NCBI GenBank assembly: GCA_020633335.1
Contig: JACKDU010000001.1
Location: forward strand, 992,001-1,056,000
Direction of reading: 5' to 3'
Length of the DNA stretch: 64,000 nucleotides
DNA from: Myxococcales bacterium
Lineage (GTDB): Bacteria; Myxococcota_A; Polyangia; Nannocystales; Nannocystaceae
Shown: positions 52,948 through 62,239 of the stretch, one piece after another
Position numbering within the stretch: position 1 is the first letter of the stretch
How the letters are laid out: each line of letters starts with the position of its first letter
Position numbers and translations under genes: made by a program
The notes under the pieces: model-generated
What the model was told of the DNA's origin: nothing
Database searches by the model: none
Seen by the model: only the letters and a program-made list of their open reading frames with translations

Positions 52948-53619
52948 ATGCAGGCCAACTCGATCTCCTCCGTCGTCCGCGGCCGTGAAGCCGCCCTCGC
53001 CCGGGTCCAGGCGCTCTCGGGTCTGACCTTCGCGCTCTTCCTCGGGGTCCACCTCGTCAACGTCCTCCTCGCCCCCTTCGGGCCGGCGCTCCACGACGCG
53101 GTCCAGGGCTCGCTGCGGGCGGCCTACCAGGCGCCGCCGGTCGAGCTCGTCGTCGTCCTCGGGGCGCTCGTGGTCCATGTGAGCACGGGCGTGATGCGGG
53201 CGCGGCGACGGCAGCATGCGGTGCGCAACCAGGCGACCCGCTGGCAGCGGCGCCTCGGCTGGGGGCTGGTGGTGATCGTCTTTGGCCACACGCTCGCCAC
53301 CCGCGGGCCCTCGCTGGTCTACGGGGTGTGGCCGGAGTTCGCGGGGATCTCGTTCTCGCTGAATTGGCTGCCGGCGTGGTTCTACCCCTATTACCTCGCG
53401 TTCGGCCTGGCGGCGGCCTTCCACGGCGGGCTCGGGGTGCTGCGCGCGCTCCGTCTCCTCGGCTGGCGGCCGGCGACGCCGGGTCGGCGGGGGGCGGCGC
53501 TCCTCCTCGGCGCGCTCGCGGTCCTGCTCCTGGTCGCCCTCCTCGCCTACGGCGGCGTCCTCTTCCCGATCGCCGATCCGATGGCCAACGACTATGCGAA
53601 GCTCTACCTCGGACCATGA
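52948..53619 (+). CDS. Succinate dehydrogenase cytochrome-b-like membrane protein
   Basis: The product is 223 aa with about five hydrophobic helices. The N-terminal LSGLTFALFLGVHLVNVL, GALVVHVSTGVMRARRRQ and VIVFGHTLATRGPS contain regularly placed His, and FHGGLGVLRALRL adds another. The layout resembles SdhC/FrdC-type di-haem membrane anchors, but no flavoprotein or iron-sulfur subunit is near. Its stop overlaps the ATG of the sigma factor gene by 4 bp, so the pair is translationally coupled. Confidence 0.7.
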   Translation: MQANSISSVVRGREAALARVQALSGLTFALFLGVHLVNVLLAPFGPALHDAVQGSLRAAYQAPPVELVVVLGALVVHVSTGVMRARRRQHAVRNQATRWQRRLGWGLVVIVFGHTLATRGPSLVYGVWPEFAGISFSLNWLPAWFYPYYLAFGLAAAFHGGLGVLRALRLLGWRPATPGRRGAALLLGALAVLLLVALLAYGGVLFPIADPMANDYAKLYLGP

Positions 53620-54614
53620 GCGAGGCGGCGGGCGAGGTCGATGAGCTGGGCTGGCGGCGCTCGCTGGCGGCCGCCTACGGGCGCGACGCGGGCTACCTCT
53701 GGGGGCTCGGCTATCGCCTCACCGGCTCGGCCGCGCTCGCCGAGGACCTCGTGCAGGAGACCTTCGTGCGCGCGCTCCGGCGGCCGCCGGCCGATCGCGC
53801 GGCGCCGCTGCGGCCCTGGCTGACCCGGGTCGCCGTCAACCTCGGGATCGACGCGCTCCGGCGGCGGCGCGCCCGGGCCTACGACGGCCCCTGGCTCCCC
53901 GAGCCGATCGACACCGCGGCGCTCGTCGATCCCGGCGCCGACGTCGAGGCCCAGAGCGCCGGCCGCGAGGGGCTCACGCTCGCCTTCGTCGCGCTCCTCG
54001 AGCGCCTGAGCCCGCAGCAGCGGGCGGTGGTGATCCTGCGCGATGTCCTCGGCCTCAGCGTCGGCGAGGCCGCGGCCGCGCTCGGGGTCGCCGAGGGCAA
54101 CGTCAAGGTCGCCCACCACCGCGCGCGGGCGCGGCTCGGCGTGACGCTCGAGCCCAGCGCGCCGGCGCCGACGGTGTGTGAGCGCCACCAGGCGCTCCTC
54201 GGCGCCCTCTTCGCGGCGATCGCCGCCGGCGATCAGGCGCAGGTCGTCGGATTGCTCGCCGGCGACGTCGAGGTGATCACCGACGGTGGCGGGGTGGTCC
54301 GGGCCGCCCGTCGGGTGGTCCGCGGGGCCGACGACGTCGCCCGCCTCCTCCTCGGCCTCGCCCGCAAGGGGCCGCCGGTGGCGGGGATGCGAATGCGCGA
54401 GATCAACTGCCTGCCGGCGCTCGAGATCGACGCCGCCGCGGATGATCCGCGCAATGCGTCGCGGATGATCTTTCAGGTCGTCGTCGGCGCGGACGGGGCG
54501 ATCGCTCAGATCCTCTCGGTGCTCGCGCCGGCGAAGCTCGCCGGGCTCGGGCGCGGGCCCTGGGCGCGGCCGTTGGTGGCGCCTGGCGAGATCGGGGCGA
54601 CCGGGGAACCATGA
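53616..54614 (+). CDS. ECF41/SigJ-type sigma factor with SnoaL-like C-terminal domain
   Basis: The product is 332 aa. Region 2 (YLWGLGYRLTGSAALAEDLV, QETFVRAL) and region 4 (LSPQQRAVVILRDVLGLSVG, AAALGVAEGNVKVAHHRARA) are clear. The linker RAYDGPWLPEPIDTAALVDP carries the GPWLPEP signature of SigJ/ECF41. The C-terminal ~130 residues form a SnoaL-like domain with the DGGG motif (EVITDGGGVVRAARR), known in ECF41 to modulate activity. ECF41 members normally sit by a COE-type oxidoreductase/decarboxylase gene; here the partner may be the overlapping cytochrome-b-like gene. Confidence 0.88.
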   Translation: MSEAAGEVDELGWRRSLAAAYGRDAGYLWGLGYRLTGSAALAEDLVQETFVRALRRPPADRAAPLRPWLTRVAVNLGIDALRRRRARAYDGPWLPEPIDTAALVDPGADVEAQSAGREGLTLAFVALLERLSPQQRAVVILRDVLGLSVGEAAAALGVAEGNVKVAHHRARARLGVTLEPSAPAPTVCERHQALLGALFAAIAAGDQAQVVGLLAGDVEVITDGGGVVRAARRVVRGADDVARLLLGLARKGPPVAGMRMREINCLPALEIDAAADDPRNASRMIFQVVVGADGAIAQILSVLAPAKLAGLGRGPWARPLVAPGEIGATGEP

Positions 54615-55231
54615 ACAGGCCGCATTTGATCTGGATGACGCTGCCGCCCGGCGAGGCGCCCGGCCGCGGCGAGCGGATCAGCGAGATCGCCGCGGAGCGC
54701 GGTCTGGTGCCCGATGGTGCGTTTGCTCTGCTCCACGAGGGCGGGGACTCTTTCATGACGCGAGAGACCGCGCCGAGCATGGCGGAGGCCTACGCCGCGT
54801 TCGATGGTCGAGGGGAGCGCGGGGGCATGGGCTGGGTGGCGCGGACGGAGGACGCGTGGTTCGGCGAGGCGAGTATTGTGTTTTGCTCGGTGAGCGCAGG
54901 CGGGCGTCGAGGGGTCGTGATCCGATTTATGGAGAAGGAGTTCCGCGATCTCGAGATCGGGATGACGAATGGCGGGGTGCTGGAGCTGATCGCGGCGGTG
55001 CGCGAGGTATGTGGCGCGCGCGAGGTGGTGTGGACGCGGGACCATGACGTGACGTCGATCCTGGAGATCCTGGACTGCGAGCCGTATGAGATCCCCGTTG
55101 GTTGTCTGGATGACGTGATCGCGGTCGCCGAGGTGAAGGAGGGGCTCTTCGAGCGGATGGAGATCTGCGGCAACGAGACGTGGGCCGGGGGGCTGCGCTT
55201 CGCGGCGATGGCCTGGGCGTGGAGTGAGTGA
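54611..55231 (+). CDS. Hypothetical protein coupled to the sigma factor gene
   Basis: The product is 206 aa, starting with ATGA overlapping the sigma factor stop. Mixed alpha/beta sequence with RERGGMGWVARTEDAWFGEA-like and CDEPYEIPVGCLDDVIAVAE-like stretches; no signal peptide. Composition is slightly less GC-rich than the upstream gene. Translation coupling puts it in the operon with the sigma factor. No family recognised. Confidence 0.65.
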   Translation: MNRPHLIWMTLPPGEAPGRGERISEIAAERGLVPDGAFALLHEGGDSFMTRETAPSMAEAYAAFDGRGERGGMGWVARTEDAWFGEASIVFCSVSAGGRRGVVIRFMEKEFRDLEIGMTNGGVLELIAAVREVCGAREVVWTRDHDVTSILEILDCEPYEIPVGCLDDVIAVAEVKEGLFERMEICGNETWAGGLRFAAMAWAWSE

Positions 55232-55263
55232 TGAGGTGGCCGGGCACTCCCGGTTCGGACTAG

Positions 55264-56556
55264 CTAGGGCGCCGGGAGATCGACGAGCCCCCCCTGGCCC
55301 TCGGCCCACGCCTTGACGCCGGGGCCGTCGATCGCGAAGTCCGCGTTGAGGCTCCACGGCCAGGCGCCGGCCCAGCCGCGGCTCTTCAGGGTGTCGAGGG
55401 TCGCGCCCGCGTCGCTCGAGAGGGCGAGCTCGCCGATCACGAGGGGGCGGTCGAGGCCGAGGGGCGCGTAGTCCTGGACGAGTGGCGAGAAGTCGACGGT
55501 GCCGAGCTCGGGGTGGCCGTCGAGGGCGAGGCCGTCCATCCACGGGTAGTAGTGGGCCTGGTAGAAGTCGAGGTCGAGGGCCGGGAGATCGTGGGCGGCG
55601 GCGTAGGCCGGCGTCCAGACCCGGCTCCACTTGAGGCAGGCGGAGCCGAGGGTGACGTAGGCGCCGGTGCGGGCGTGGACCTCGCCCGCGACGTCGGCGG
55701 CGAGGGCGTAGAAGTCGGCGAGGGCGATCGGAGCGGCCTTGCCGTCGACGGCGGGGTCGGGGATGTCGGCGATCACCCACTCGGGCTCGTTCATGATCTC
55801 CCAGGCGAGGATCGCGGGGGCGTCGGCGTAGCGGTCGAGGAGGGGGACGATGACCGCGTCGACGAGGGCGGCGCGCTTGGCCGGGTCGTCGATGGTGTCG
55901 GTGTGGCCGCCCATCTGCACGCCGTTGTCCTGGCTCGCCCAGAAGACCCAGGAGAAGTCGAGGAGGACCGGGACGAGGTAGACGCCGGCGGCCTCGGCCC
56001 GGGCGAGGGCTTCGTCCATGTCCTCAAAGACATGTTCTCCGAGGCCGGTCGGCGACCCCTGAGCGTCGAAGGCGACGCCGGCGCGGCCGTCGGTGAGGAC
56101 GAACCAGCGGATCACCCGCATGCGGTCGGCCGCGAGGCCCTCGAGCTCGCCGCCGATCTCGTCGCCCTTGGTGTGGACGCCGTAGGTGCCCCAATTGTTG
56201 GCGCCGAAGTCCCCGCCGTAGCTCTTCCACGGGTAGTTCGCGCCGAGGAGGAAGTAGTCGCCGCCGCCGACCGGGACGGTGGAGCCGGGGCCCGGCGGGT
56301 CGCCGGTCGGGTCGCCGGTGGTCGTGGGATCGGTGGTCGTGGGATCGGAGCTGGCGGACGTGGAGGTGCCCGAGCTACCCGAGGTGCCGGAGGTGTTGGG
56401 ACCGGTCGACGCGTCGGTGCTCGCGGTGGTCGAGGTACCTGCGGCGCTCTCGTCGGTGCCGGCGGCCGTGCCCGAGGCGGCGTCGGAGGCGGAGGTGTCG
56501 TCGCCGCTGCACGCGACGAGCACGACGAGGACGAGGGGCAGCGGTCGAGTGCGCAT
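55264..56556 (-). CDS. GH5-like (mannanase/cellulase-type) lipoprotein
   Basis: The product is 430 aa from ATG 56556. Leader LPLVLVVLVACSGDD (lipobox), Ser/Thr linker (20-95), then a TIM-barrel domain beginning DYFLLGANYPWKSYGGDFGA. Catalytic candidates: acid Glu 257 in MNEPEW and nucleophile Glu 376 in VIGELALS, as in clan GH-A beta-mannanases or glucanases. AHYYPWMDG contributes the usual aromatic subsite. A beta-1,4-linked polysaccharide substrate is inferred from family. It would act at the cell surface on prey walls or plant polymer. Confidence 0.82.
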   Translation of the reverse strand: MRTRPLPLVLVVLVACSGDDTSASDAASGTAAGTDESAAGTSTTASTDASTGPNTSGTSGSSGTSTSASSDPTTTDPTTTGDPTGDPPGPGSTVPVGGGDYFLLGANYPWKSYGGDFGANNWGTYGVHTKGDEIGGELEGLAADRMRVIRWFVLTDGRAGVAFDAQGSPTGLGEHVFEDMDEALARAEAAGVYLVPVLLDFSWVFWASQDNGVQMGGHTDTIDDPAKRAALVDAVIVPLLDRYADAPAILAWEIMNEPEWVIADIPDPAVDGKAAPIALADFYALAADVAGEVHARTGAYVTLGSACLKWSRVWTPAYAAAHDLPALDLDFYQAHYYPWMDGLALDGHPELGTVDFSPLVQDYAPLGLDRPLVIGELALSSDAGATLDTLKSRGWAGAWPWSLNADFAIDGPGVKAWAEGQGGLVDLPAP

Positions 56557-56662
56557 CACCGCGGCATTGGACCACCGACGAGCGCGGATGGACAAGTCCG
56601 TCGCGGCGCTCGTCCGCGCCCTCGGTCGAGCGCGGGCGCGGGCGCGCTCGGCGCTCGGCGCT

Positions 56663-57781
56663 CTACGGGGTGATGCTGACGTTCATCAGCCGATTCGTGT
56701 CAGACCTGTCCTGCACCACCCAGAGGTCGTACGTGCCGGCGTCGAGCTGGACCGGTCTGGAGTCGAAGATGCCCTCGCCGGTGCCATACGGGCGATAGAG
56801 AGGGCGCTTCGCATACCAATCAGGCTGCACCTGCTCGTCGAGGAGCGGAAGCGAGGATTCGTCGAGAGCCTCCGAGAGGCAGCGACTGATCGATCCACCA
56901 CCACCGGAGATGGAGATCTCATAGACCCCGGACTCGGGAACGTCCAGTCGCCAGCGTCGCCAGTCCTCGGCGTCCTCGTCATCTTCGTCGTAGTAGCGCC
57001 CGATCACGGTCTCGTCGGAGCACGAGAATTCACCGCTCCAGACGACGCCCTTGTCCCAGGCGAGAGGTTCGCCCTCTCCGCATGCGTAGGGGCCCAGGCC
57101 GGGGTAGTAGTTCAGCGCGTTCGCTGAATAGTCCTGCAGGAGGGAGTCCATGTTGACCCCGAGAGAAGCCTCCATCGCAAGCGATAGCTCGTGGGCCGAG
57201 ATGCCAAGATCGGCCCTGCTGTAGAGCTCGATCACGGCCTCGGAGCCGTACACCTCGAGGAGCCATCGCATGAAATGGCCGGCCTCCTGGTAGAGGCCGA
57301 AGCCTACATCAGGCTCCAGAATGTGCTCGGCGAGCACGTCGGCGGTTTGGTCGGAGCCCCCCTGAACCGCCCCAGACACTGCTTCGGCGAGCCCTTCGCG
57401 GAGATAGGGCAAGGCCGTTGTATTGATCTCGCTCATGTAGGCATGTGTCAATTCATGCGATGAAAGGTCCCATGTGGTATGTGCGACGGGGTCCTTCCAG
57501 CACCCGGCGACTACCCCGAGCATTGCGACGGGACACATGTCAAGGGTCGCCCCCTCTCCATAGAGGTAGACCCACAACGGGTAGTCGTGGGGGCCGTCGA
57601 AGTTCTCCTCCATCCACTGGATGTGAGCGTCCAGGAGTCGAATGTTTCCCTCGCAGAGATCAGCGTCAAAGCTGCGGCCGATGTTCAGCCTGGGGGTCTC
57701 AACGTCGGGCACGAAGGGCGCCTCGGGGACGGAGGGGGCTGCGCAACCGACCAGGAGCAGGAGTGGATAGCAGACTCGCAT
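56663..57781 (-). CDS. Zinc-metallopeptidase-like lipoprotein (HExxH)
   Basis: The product is 372 aa. Leader YPLLLLVGCAAPS (lipobox). Residues 108-113 are SHELTH with a Glu 20 residues downstream in REGLAEA, the gluzincin arrangement for a zinc protease. The C-terminal ~120 residues form a strand-rich domain (ESGVYEISISGGGGSI, YDLWVVQDRSDTNRLM) that resembles a pre-peptidase C-terminal (PPC) or similar accessory domain. Only moderately GC-rich. The motif predicts activity but metal binding is unproven. Confidence 0.78.
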   Translation of the reverse strand: MRVCYPLLLLVGCAAPSVPEAPFVPDVETPRLNIGRSFDADLCEGNIRLLDAHIQWMEENFDGPHDYPLWVYLYGEGATLDMCPVAMLGVVAGCWKDPVAHTTWDLSSHELTHAYMSEINTTALPYLREGLAEAVSGAVQGGSDQTADVLAEHILEPDVGFGLYQEAGHFMRWLLEVYGSEAVIELYSRADLGISAHELSLAMEASLGVNMDSLLQDYSANALNYYPGLGPYACGEGEPLAWDKGVVWSGEFSCSDETVIGRYYDEDDEDAEDWRRWRLDVPESGVYEISISGGGGSISRCLSEALDESSLPLLDEQVQPDWYAKRPLYRPYGTGEGIFDSRPVQLDAGTYDLWVVQDRSDTNRLMNVSITP

Positions 57782-57911
57782 CGGTGACTCCCTGCTGGCT
57801 GCGAGGTTAGCAGGGGCAGGAGGAAGGGCTAGTTTGTTGGTGGGCGCGATCGAGCGTCGCGCAGGCGCGCGCGGGACCTCGCTCGTCCGCGCCCGCCCCG
57901 CGCGCTCTCGA

Positions 57912-59405
57912 TCAGCACCCCGGCGGCCGCCGCCCGGCCCAGGGCCGCGCCTCCTCGAGCTGCCCCGCCAGCCGCAGCAGCGTCGCCTCGTCGCCGAAGC
58001 GCCCGACGAATTGCACGCCGATGGGCAGCCCCTCCGCGCTCCAGTGGAGCGGCACGCTCATCGCCGGCTGGCCGGTGACGTTGAAGATCGGCGTGAAGGG
58101 GGTGAAGCGGAAGATCTTGGCGGCGGTCTGCGGGAGCGCGCCGATCAGGTCGAGGAGGCGACCGGCGCGGAGCTTGCCCGCGACCCGCAGGAACGCCTCC
58201 TCGGCGCCCTTCGGCAGCAGGGTAGCGAGCGGCGCCGGCGGGGCGCCGAGGGTCGGTGTGAGGAGGAGGTCGACGTCCTCGAAGAAGGCCGAGACCCCGC
58301 GGGCGATCGCCTGGAGCTCGCTCAGGGCCAGGCTCAGGTGATAGGCGCGGAGGGTGCGGCCGAGGAGGCCGAGCACCCAGGTCGCGGCCTCGAAGTCGGC
58401 GGGGCGGGCCCGCCGGCCGAGGCGGCGCTCGCCCTCGGCGATCCCGGCCGCGACCTCGCCGCAGAGGACGGTGAGGAAGGCCTCGGAGAAGCGCTGGCGG
58501 TCGAGCTGGGGCCGCGCCTCGATCACCTCGTGGCCGAGCTCGCCGAGGAGTTTGACCGCGTCGTCGACCGCCCGCGCGCACTCGGGATCGAGGGTGTCGC
58601 CGAGGAGGGGCTCGCGGGTGAAGGCGATCCGCAGGCGTCCCGGCGGCGCGCCGACCTCGTCGAGGAAGGGGCGCAGCGGCGGCGGGGCGACCGTGAGCGC
58701 GCCGGCGTCGGGGCCGTGGGTCGCGTCGAGCATCGCCGCCGAGTCGCGGACCGAGCGGGTGAGGACGTGCTCGACCACGAGGCCGCGCCAGTGCTCGGCC
58801 GCGATCGGCCCCGTGGGGTTGCGCGCGCGGGTCGGCTTGAGCCCGAAGAGGCCGCAGCAGGAGGCCGGGATCCGGATCGAGCCGCCGCCGTCGCCGCCCG
58901 AGGCGAAGGGGACCATCCGGGTGGCGACCGCGGCCGCCGAGCCGCCGCTCGAGCCGCCCGCGATCCGCCCGCGATCCCAGGGGTTGCGGGTCGGCCCGAA
59001 GAGCGCGGGCTCGGTGGTCGGCGTCAGCCCGAACTCCGGCGTGTTGGTCTTGCCGACCAGGATCACGCCGGACCTGCGGAAGCGGCGGACCAGCTCGCTG
59101 TCCTGGGCGGCGACGTCGGCCGCGAAGAAGCGCGAGCCCCGGGAGGTCGGCTCGCCGGCGACGTCGGCGAGGAGGTCCTTCACCAGGAAGGGGACGCCGC
59201 GGAAGGGGCCGTCGGGGAGCGGCCCCTCGGCGCTCGCGCGCGCGCGCTCGTCGAAGCGGCGGACGACCGCGCCGACCCCCGGGTTGTGCTCGTCGATCCG
59301 TGCGAGGCAGGCCTCGACCAGCTCGCGCGGGTGGACCTCACCCCTGGCGACGAGCTCGGCGAGGCCGAGCGCGTCGTGCTCCGTGTACTCGGCGAAGCCG
59401 GCCAT
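57912..59405 (-). CDS. Amidase signature family enzyme
   Basis: The product is 497 aa. Catalytic triad by alignment: Lys 76 (LVKDLL), cis-Ser in GGSSGGSA (150-157), and nucleophile Ser 176 in SGGDGGGSIRIPAS. GVPFLVKD and the C-terminal PIFNVTGQPAMSVPLHWSAE are typical of the GatA/fatty-acid-amide hydrolase family. It hydrolyses amides; no GatB/C genes lie nearby, so it is unlikely to be the tRNA amidotransferase subunit. Length normal. Confidence 0.9.
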   Translation of the reverse strand: MAGFAEYTEHDALGLAELVARGEVHPRELVEACLARIDEHNPGVGAVVRRFDERARASAEGPLPDGPFRGVPFLVKDLLADVAGEPTSRGSRFFAADVAAQDSELVRRFRRSGVILVGKTNTPEFGLTPTTEPALFGPTRNPWDRGRIAGGSSGGSAAAVATRMVPFASGGDGGGSIRIPASCCGLFGLKPTRARNPTGPIAAEHWRGLVVEHVLTRSVRDSAAMLDATHGPDAGALTVAPPPLRPFLDEVGAPPGRLRIAFTREPLLGDTLDPECARAVDDAVKLLGELGHEVIEARPQLDRQRFSEAFLTVLCGEVAAGIAEGERRLGRRARPADFEAATWVLGLLGRTLRAYHLSLALSELQAIARGVSAFFEDVDLLLTPTLGAPPAPLATLLPKGAEEAFLRVAGKLRAGRLLDLIGALPQTAAKIFRFTPFTPIFNVTGQPAMSVPLHWSAEGLPIGVQFVGRFGDEATLLRLAGQLEEARPWAGRRPPGC

Positions 59406-59587
59406 CAGCCACGGTTATCGTCGCTCACGCGCGCTCGCGCAAGGCGGGCGAGGGTTCAGCGGCCGCGCTCGGTCGACGATGAGCGCTCCCGGAGGTGCCC
59501 GAGCGGGCGATATCGTCCTCTCCGCCAATTCGCGAAATGGGGGGATCAAGCGACACGTCCCGGGAACTCGATCTCGGACCCGGGCGA

Positions 59588-59610
59588 GCTCTCCCCGATG
59601 TGGGGAGAGC
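59588..59610 (+). promoter_or_regulatory. Stem-loop in the 5' leader of the S74 lipoprotein gene
   Basis: The arms GCTCTCCCC and GGGGAGAGC form a perfect 9-bp stem with a 5-base loop. It lies 28 bases before the start codon at 59639. It could stabilise the mRNA or regulate translation, or terminate an upstream transcript; no T-run follows. Confidence 0.45.
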
Positions 59611-59638
59611 AAGCGCCGCCGTGGTGAAAGGCGAAACG

Positions 59639-61045
59639 ATGGTGAAGTGGGAATACTCATTCTTCCTTGCGCTCGCGCTGGCGAGCGCGTCAGGCTGCGA
59701 CGTCGCCGAGGCGGGCGAGGTGCGAGGGCTCGCGGCGGCGGAGGCCCAGGCCGACGCCGACGTCGACGACGACGCGCCGCTGAGCGCGGCCCAGCCGGGG
59801 CCGCAGGCGTCGTCGCTCGCGACCTGGGAGGTCGACGACGACGGGTGGACGCAGAACATCGACGGCGACGGCGTCCGCCTGAACACGAACAACCTCCGAT
59901 ACAACACGCAGACCGGCCAGTTTGACATCCCGGTGTCCGGCAACCTCGACGTGAAGGTGAACAGCGCCGGCGACTACATCGATCTCTTCACCGACACGGC
60001 GAAGTTCGTGTTCCACAAGGCCGTCGGGATCGCCGGCCGGCTGGAGCTCGGCGCCGAGGACATCTACGGCAAGAACCGGCTCCTGGTGAACGGGGCGGCG
60101 CTGATCGGGACGATGCAGCCCTACTACGACGGTCAGGGCAACCTGACCCCGGATCCGCTGCCGACCCCCTACGACTACAAGCTCTGGGTCCGCGGCGGGC
60201 CGGCGTTCTTCAACGGCCTGCCGCCGGAGAGCGGCAACGGCGGCAACCTCTGGACGACCTCGGTCGTGGTCGCCGCCAACGACGGGCTGACCGCGCCGAC
60301 CGACGAAAGCCCGAACCGGGAGATGCGGCTCCTCGGCTCCGGGCCCTACCCGACCGGCCTCTACGGCGCCGGGATCTCCTGGGGCCTCGCCCCGCAGTCG
60401 GGCAGCAATTGGCGCCCCGGGGCCTGGTCGTCGCAGCAGTTCCTCCTCGGCTACTGGGGCGGGCACCTCTGGCTCCGCGGGCAGGAGAAGACGCCCGCGG
60501 GGGACCCCGCGTCGAAGGAGTTCGCCGACTCGGCGCTCCGCGATCTGGTCCGCTTCAGCGCCGATTCGAACTACCACCCGCTCGCCGTCTACGGCAACGT
60601 CTGGGCCCACGGCTTCATCCAGGCGTCGGACGAGCGGCTCAAGCGCGACGTCAAGACCCTCGACGGCGCGCTCGCTACGGTCCTCTCGCTCCGCGGGACC
60701 TCCTACCAGTACGCGTCCGAGCGCAAGCCGGAGCTCCACCTGCCGGCCGGCAAGCGCTTCGGCTTCGTCGCTCAGGAGGTCCAGAAGGTGCTGCCCTGGC
60801 TCGTCAGCGACGACGGCTCCGGGACCTTCGCGGTGAGCTACGACGGCTTCGTGCCGCTCCTGGTCGAGGCCGTGAAGGAGCAGAACAGCGAGCTGACGGC
60901 CGCGAGGGCGATGAGCGACGCCCAGGGCGAGGACCTCGCGGCGCTTCGCCGGGAGCTCGCCGAGATGCGTGGCCAGCTCGCGGAGCTCAAGAGCACCTGC
61001 GCGCCGCCGGAGGCGCTGGCGAGCAAGGTAGCGGTCGGGCGCTGA
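59639..61045 (+). CDS. Lipoprotein with C-terminal S74 (endosialidase-type) intramolecular chaperone domain
   Basis: The product is 468 aa. ATG 59639 follows AAAGG. The leader FFLALALASASGC has a lipobox. The middle is beta-rich (GNLDVKVNSAGDYIDLF, GIAGRLELGAEDIYGKNRLL), like phage tail-spike or fibre regions. From 330: SDERLKRDVKTLDG, the S74 self-cleavage site with Ser 330 and Lys 335 as dyad, then FGFVAQEVQKVLPWLV, followed by a trimeric coiled-coil-like tail (AALRRELAEMRGQLAELKST). S74 domains trimerise fibres and cut themselves off. Here it would shape a surface lipoprotein fibre. Confidence 0.85.
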   Translation: MVKWEYSFFLALALASASGCDVAEAGEVRGLAAAEAQADADVDDDAPLSAAQPGPQASSLATWEVDDDGWTQNIDGDGVRLNTNNLRYNTQTGQFDIPVSGNLDVKVNSAGDYIDLFTDTAKFVFHKAVGIAGRLELGAEDIYGKNRLLVNGAALIGTMQPYYDGQGNLTPDPLPTPYDYKLWVRGGPAFFNGLPPESGNGGNLWTTSVVVAANDGLTAPTDESPNREMRLLGSGPYPTGLYGAGISWGLAPQSGSNWRPGAWSSQQFLLGYWGGHLWLRGQEKTPAGDPASKEFADSALRDLVRFSADSNYHPLAVYGNVWAHGFIQASDERLKRDVKTLDGALATVLSLRGTSYQYASERKPELHLPAGKRFGFVAQEVQKVLPWLVSDDGSGTFAVSYDGFVPLLVEAVKEQNSELTAARAMSDAQGEDLAALRRELAEMRGQLAELKSTCAPPEALASKVAVGR

Positions 61046-61299
61046 ACCCCCACGCGGTCGCGGACGCGTCGATCGGCGGCGCGTCCGCGGCGCGTATGCG
61101 GTCGGGCGCTCGTGGGCGTCCAGCCTCCTGGGCGCCCGCAGACGCCCCCGAACGGCCTCTCTGGCGGTCTTGAGCGCGCTTGCGGGCCTGGAATTCGCCG
61201 GCTGAACGCGATACACCTCCCGCGACCATCGCGGCCCGCGCACGATCTCGATCGAGAGGAGCGCTCGCCAGATGCGGAGCATGAGGAGAGGAGCGCGAG

Positions 61300-62148
61300 A
61301 TGTCGGACGACTGGTACGTGGAGGATTACCGGGGTGAATTCCGGGTCGGCCTTCGGGTCAAGGAGTGGCTCCACCGCGGCGAGAGCGAGTACCAGAAGAT
61401 CGACGTCTTTGACTCCGAGGTCTTTGGTCGGGTGCTCGCGCTCGACGGGGTCCTCAACGCCTCGGAGCGCGCTGAATTCTTCTACCACGAGATGCTCGTC
61501 CACCCGGCGATGGTGACGGCCGCGGCCGCCCGGCGGGTGCTGATCATCGGCGGGGGCGACGGCGGGACGGCCCGCGAGGTGCTCCGCCACCCGACGGTCG
61601 AGGAGGTCGTGATGGTCGAGATCGACGGCGCGGTCGTCGACGCCTGCCGCCGCCACCTCGGCGCGATCGGCTCGGCCTGGGAGGATCCGCGCCTCGAGCT
61701 GATCATCGGCGACGGCGCGGCCTACGTCGCCCGCGAGGAGCTCGCGCCCTTCGACGTGATCCTCCTCGACGGCACCGACCCCGAGGGCCCGGGCGAGGTC
61801 CTCTACGAGAACTACTTCTACAGCCAGTGCCGCGCCCGCCTCGCGCCGGGCGGCGTCTTCGCGATCCAGAGCGCGTCGCCCTTCTTGATGCGCGAGGTCT
61901 TCCTCCGGGCGCAGCGGCGGCTGCGGGCGGTCTTCGCCGACGTCCGCCCCTACTTCGGGCCGGCGCCGCTCTACTGCTCGGGGCTCTGGAGCTGGACCCA
62001 CTGCAGCGCCGGCGTCGATCCGCTGGCGGCCGATCCGGCGCGGATCGAGGCGATCGAGCCCGGCTGCGACTACTACAACCGCGAGATCCACCGGGCGGCC
62101 TTCGCGGTCCCGAACTTCCTCCGGCGCGAGCTCGCGGGCCTCGGCTGA
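61300..62148 (+). CDS. speE: Spermidine synthase-like polyamine aminopropyltransferase
   Basis: The product is 282 aa, SD GGAGAGGAG upstream. SpeE motifs: ERAEFFYHEMLVHPAM, GGGDGGTAREVLRH, VVMVEIDGAVV, IIGDGAAYV, and LDGTDPEGPGEVLYENYFY. The aminopropyl-transfer loop (DxTDPxGPA in the family) reads DGTDPEGPG, so a Ser-to-Gly change and loop variation are visible. Decarboxylated S-adenosylmethionine and putrescine are expected substrates. Length is standard. Confidence 0.88.
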   Translation: MSDDWYVEDYRGEFRVGLRVKEWLHRGESEYQKIDVFDSEVFGRVLALDGVLNASERAEFFYHEMLVHPAMVTAAAARRVLIIGGGDGGTAREVLRHPTVEEVVMVEIDGAVVDACRRHLGAIGSAWEDPRLELIIGDGAAYVAREELAPFDVILLDGTDPEGPGEVLYENYFYSQCRARLAPGGVFAIQSASPFLMREVFLRAQRRLRAVFADVRPYFGPAPLYCSGLWSWTHCSAGVDPLAADPARIEAIEPGCDYYNREIHRAAFAVPNFLRRELAGLG

Positions 62149-62207
62149 GCGTCGCGTCGCCGGCCCGGCCCGGCCCGGGCGACGCGGCGACGTCCGATCT
62201 CCTGGCT

Positions 62208-62239
62208 GATGTTACCTGTCTTATCGGTCAGGTAGCATC
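62208..62239. terminator. Bidirectional hairpin between convergent genes
   Basis: GATGTTACCTG at 62208-62218 pairs with CAGGTAGCATC at 62229-62239 with one G-U pair and a 10-base loop. It lies after the spermidine synthase gene and overlaps the end of the convergent LRR-like gene, so it suits transcription termination from both sides. Confidence 0.6.
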
